The translations under genes were made by a program, and so were the position numbers. The notes under the pieces were generated by a model. That model was not told where the DNA came from and searched no databases. It saw only the letters and a program-made list of their open reading frames with translations. A stretch of DNA of 64,000 nucleotides from assembly GCF_019429535.1 (NCBI RefSeq), contig NZ_JAHXZM010000004.1:310001-374000 (forward strand), written 5' to 3'. Each line of letters begins with the position of its first letter. Position 1 is the first letter of the stretch. Positions 63,866-64,000 of the stretch are shown here, piece after piece. The DNA comes from Sphingomonas citricola. Lineage in GTDB: Bacteria; Pseudomonadota; Alphaproteobacteria; Sphingomonadales; Sphingomonadaceae.

Positions 63866-64000
63866 ATGTCCGACAGTTCCGTGATCGCCATCGATGCGAT
63901 GGGCGGTGACAAGGGGCTGGAGGTCATGCTGGCGGGCGTCGCGCGTGCGCGTCGCCTCCACGATGGCCTGCGCTTCCTGCTCGTCGGCGACGAAGCGTCG
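63866..64000 (+). CDS. plsX: Phosphate acyltransferase PlsX (5' part)
   Basis: The first 45 codons are in the window ([20 protein letters not shown], then [25 protein letters not shown]). [10 protein letters not shown] is the PlsX hallmark. It forms acyl-phosphate from acyl-ACP for phospholipid synthesis. The gene runs past the window; a GGAG ribosome-binding site precedes the ATG. Confidence 0.96.
   Translation, partial: MSDSSVIAIDAMGGDKGLEVMLAGVARARRLHDGLRFLLVGDEAS

Overview
The window is a chromosomal stretch of a high-GC alphaproteobacterium, most likely a sphingomonad (Sphingomonas or a close relative). This is judged from gene families and arrangement, not from a database search: COQ9, MmcB with an upstream GTTC-N7-GTTC SOS box, an HWE-type histidine kinase, a RibB protein with a degenerate RibA half, DUF1491, many lipoproteins and TorF/MipA-type outer-membrane proteins. 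Genes are dense, often overlap by 4 bases (ATGA or GTGA), and many start with GTG or TTG. I see no insertion sequence, CRISPR array, rRNA operon or intact prophage.

Layout. 1-5948: a 3' end that looks like dnaQ, then hpf-ptsN-thioesterase-DUF1491, a SleB-like hydrolase, SOS-type mmcB, and an exported ankyrin protein diverging from a SCO-YcgN-YgjP run. 5897-11024 (minus): a class A PBP and a three-gene type III polyketide synthase operon (synthase, methyltransferase, flavoprotein). 11145-15049: tRNA-Leu, a zinc-finger protein, and the ftsE-ftsX-ydcF-plsC operon. 15158-19093: hisC-tyrA (minus) diverging from metX-metW. 19140-25605: a lone receiver facing an HWE kinase, ssb, feoAB with a Fur-like operator, COQ9 and a DMT transporter. 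25669-34692: an ene-reductase, the riboflavin operon ribD-ribE-ribB-ribH, gltX, a zinc-ribbon protein and an S41 peptidase lipoprotein. 34840-42306: small lipoproteins, two tiny membrane peptides, a diguanylate cyclase, a peroxiredoxin, hisN, a deacetylase and a large AsmA protein. 42490-48212: rpmI-rplT with a terminator, a desaturase-DUF2141-MipA group, and two tandem exported ferritin-like proteins. 48318-51311: a TPP riboswitch and thiC, then a gene-poor, lower-GC patch ending at tRNA-Gly. 51506-64000: a two-component system, a SulP transporter, a structured leader before a TorF porin, trx/Lon-N/Trm112, msrA, an aminotransferase, a pabB-pabC fusion, an MBL hydrolase, MAPEG, rpmF and the start of plsX.

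Most of the content is housekeeping: translation (hpf, rpmI, rplT, rpmF, gltX, tRNAs), envelope (PBP1A, FtsEX, PlsC, AsmA, PlsX), and cofactor and amino-acid synthesis (riboflavin, thiamine, folate, ubiquinone, His, Tyr, Met). Regulatory sites readable from the sequence are the TPP riboswitch with an adjacent hairpin over the thiC ribosome-binding site, the SOS box of mmcB, the Fur-like palindrome before feoA, matching promoters on both tRNA genes, and several hairpin terminators.

The most unusual items are an in-frame insertion of about 87 bp in thiC made of three consecutive hairpins, the type III PKS operon, the paired Tat-type ferritin-like proteins with complete di-iron ligand sets, an unassigned structured leader before the TorF porin, and the tRNA-Gly-adjacent patch holding a small gene broken by an in-frame stop.
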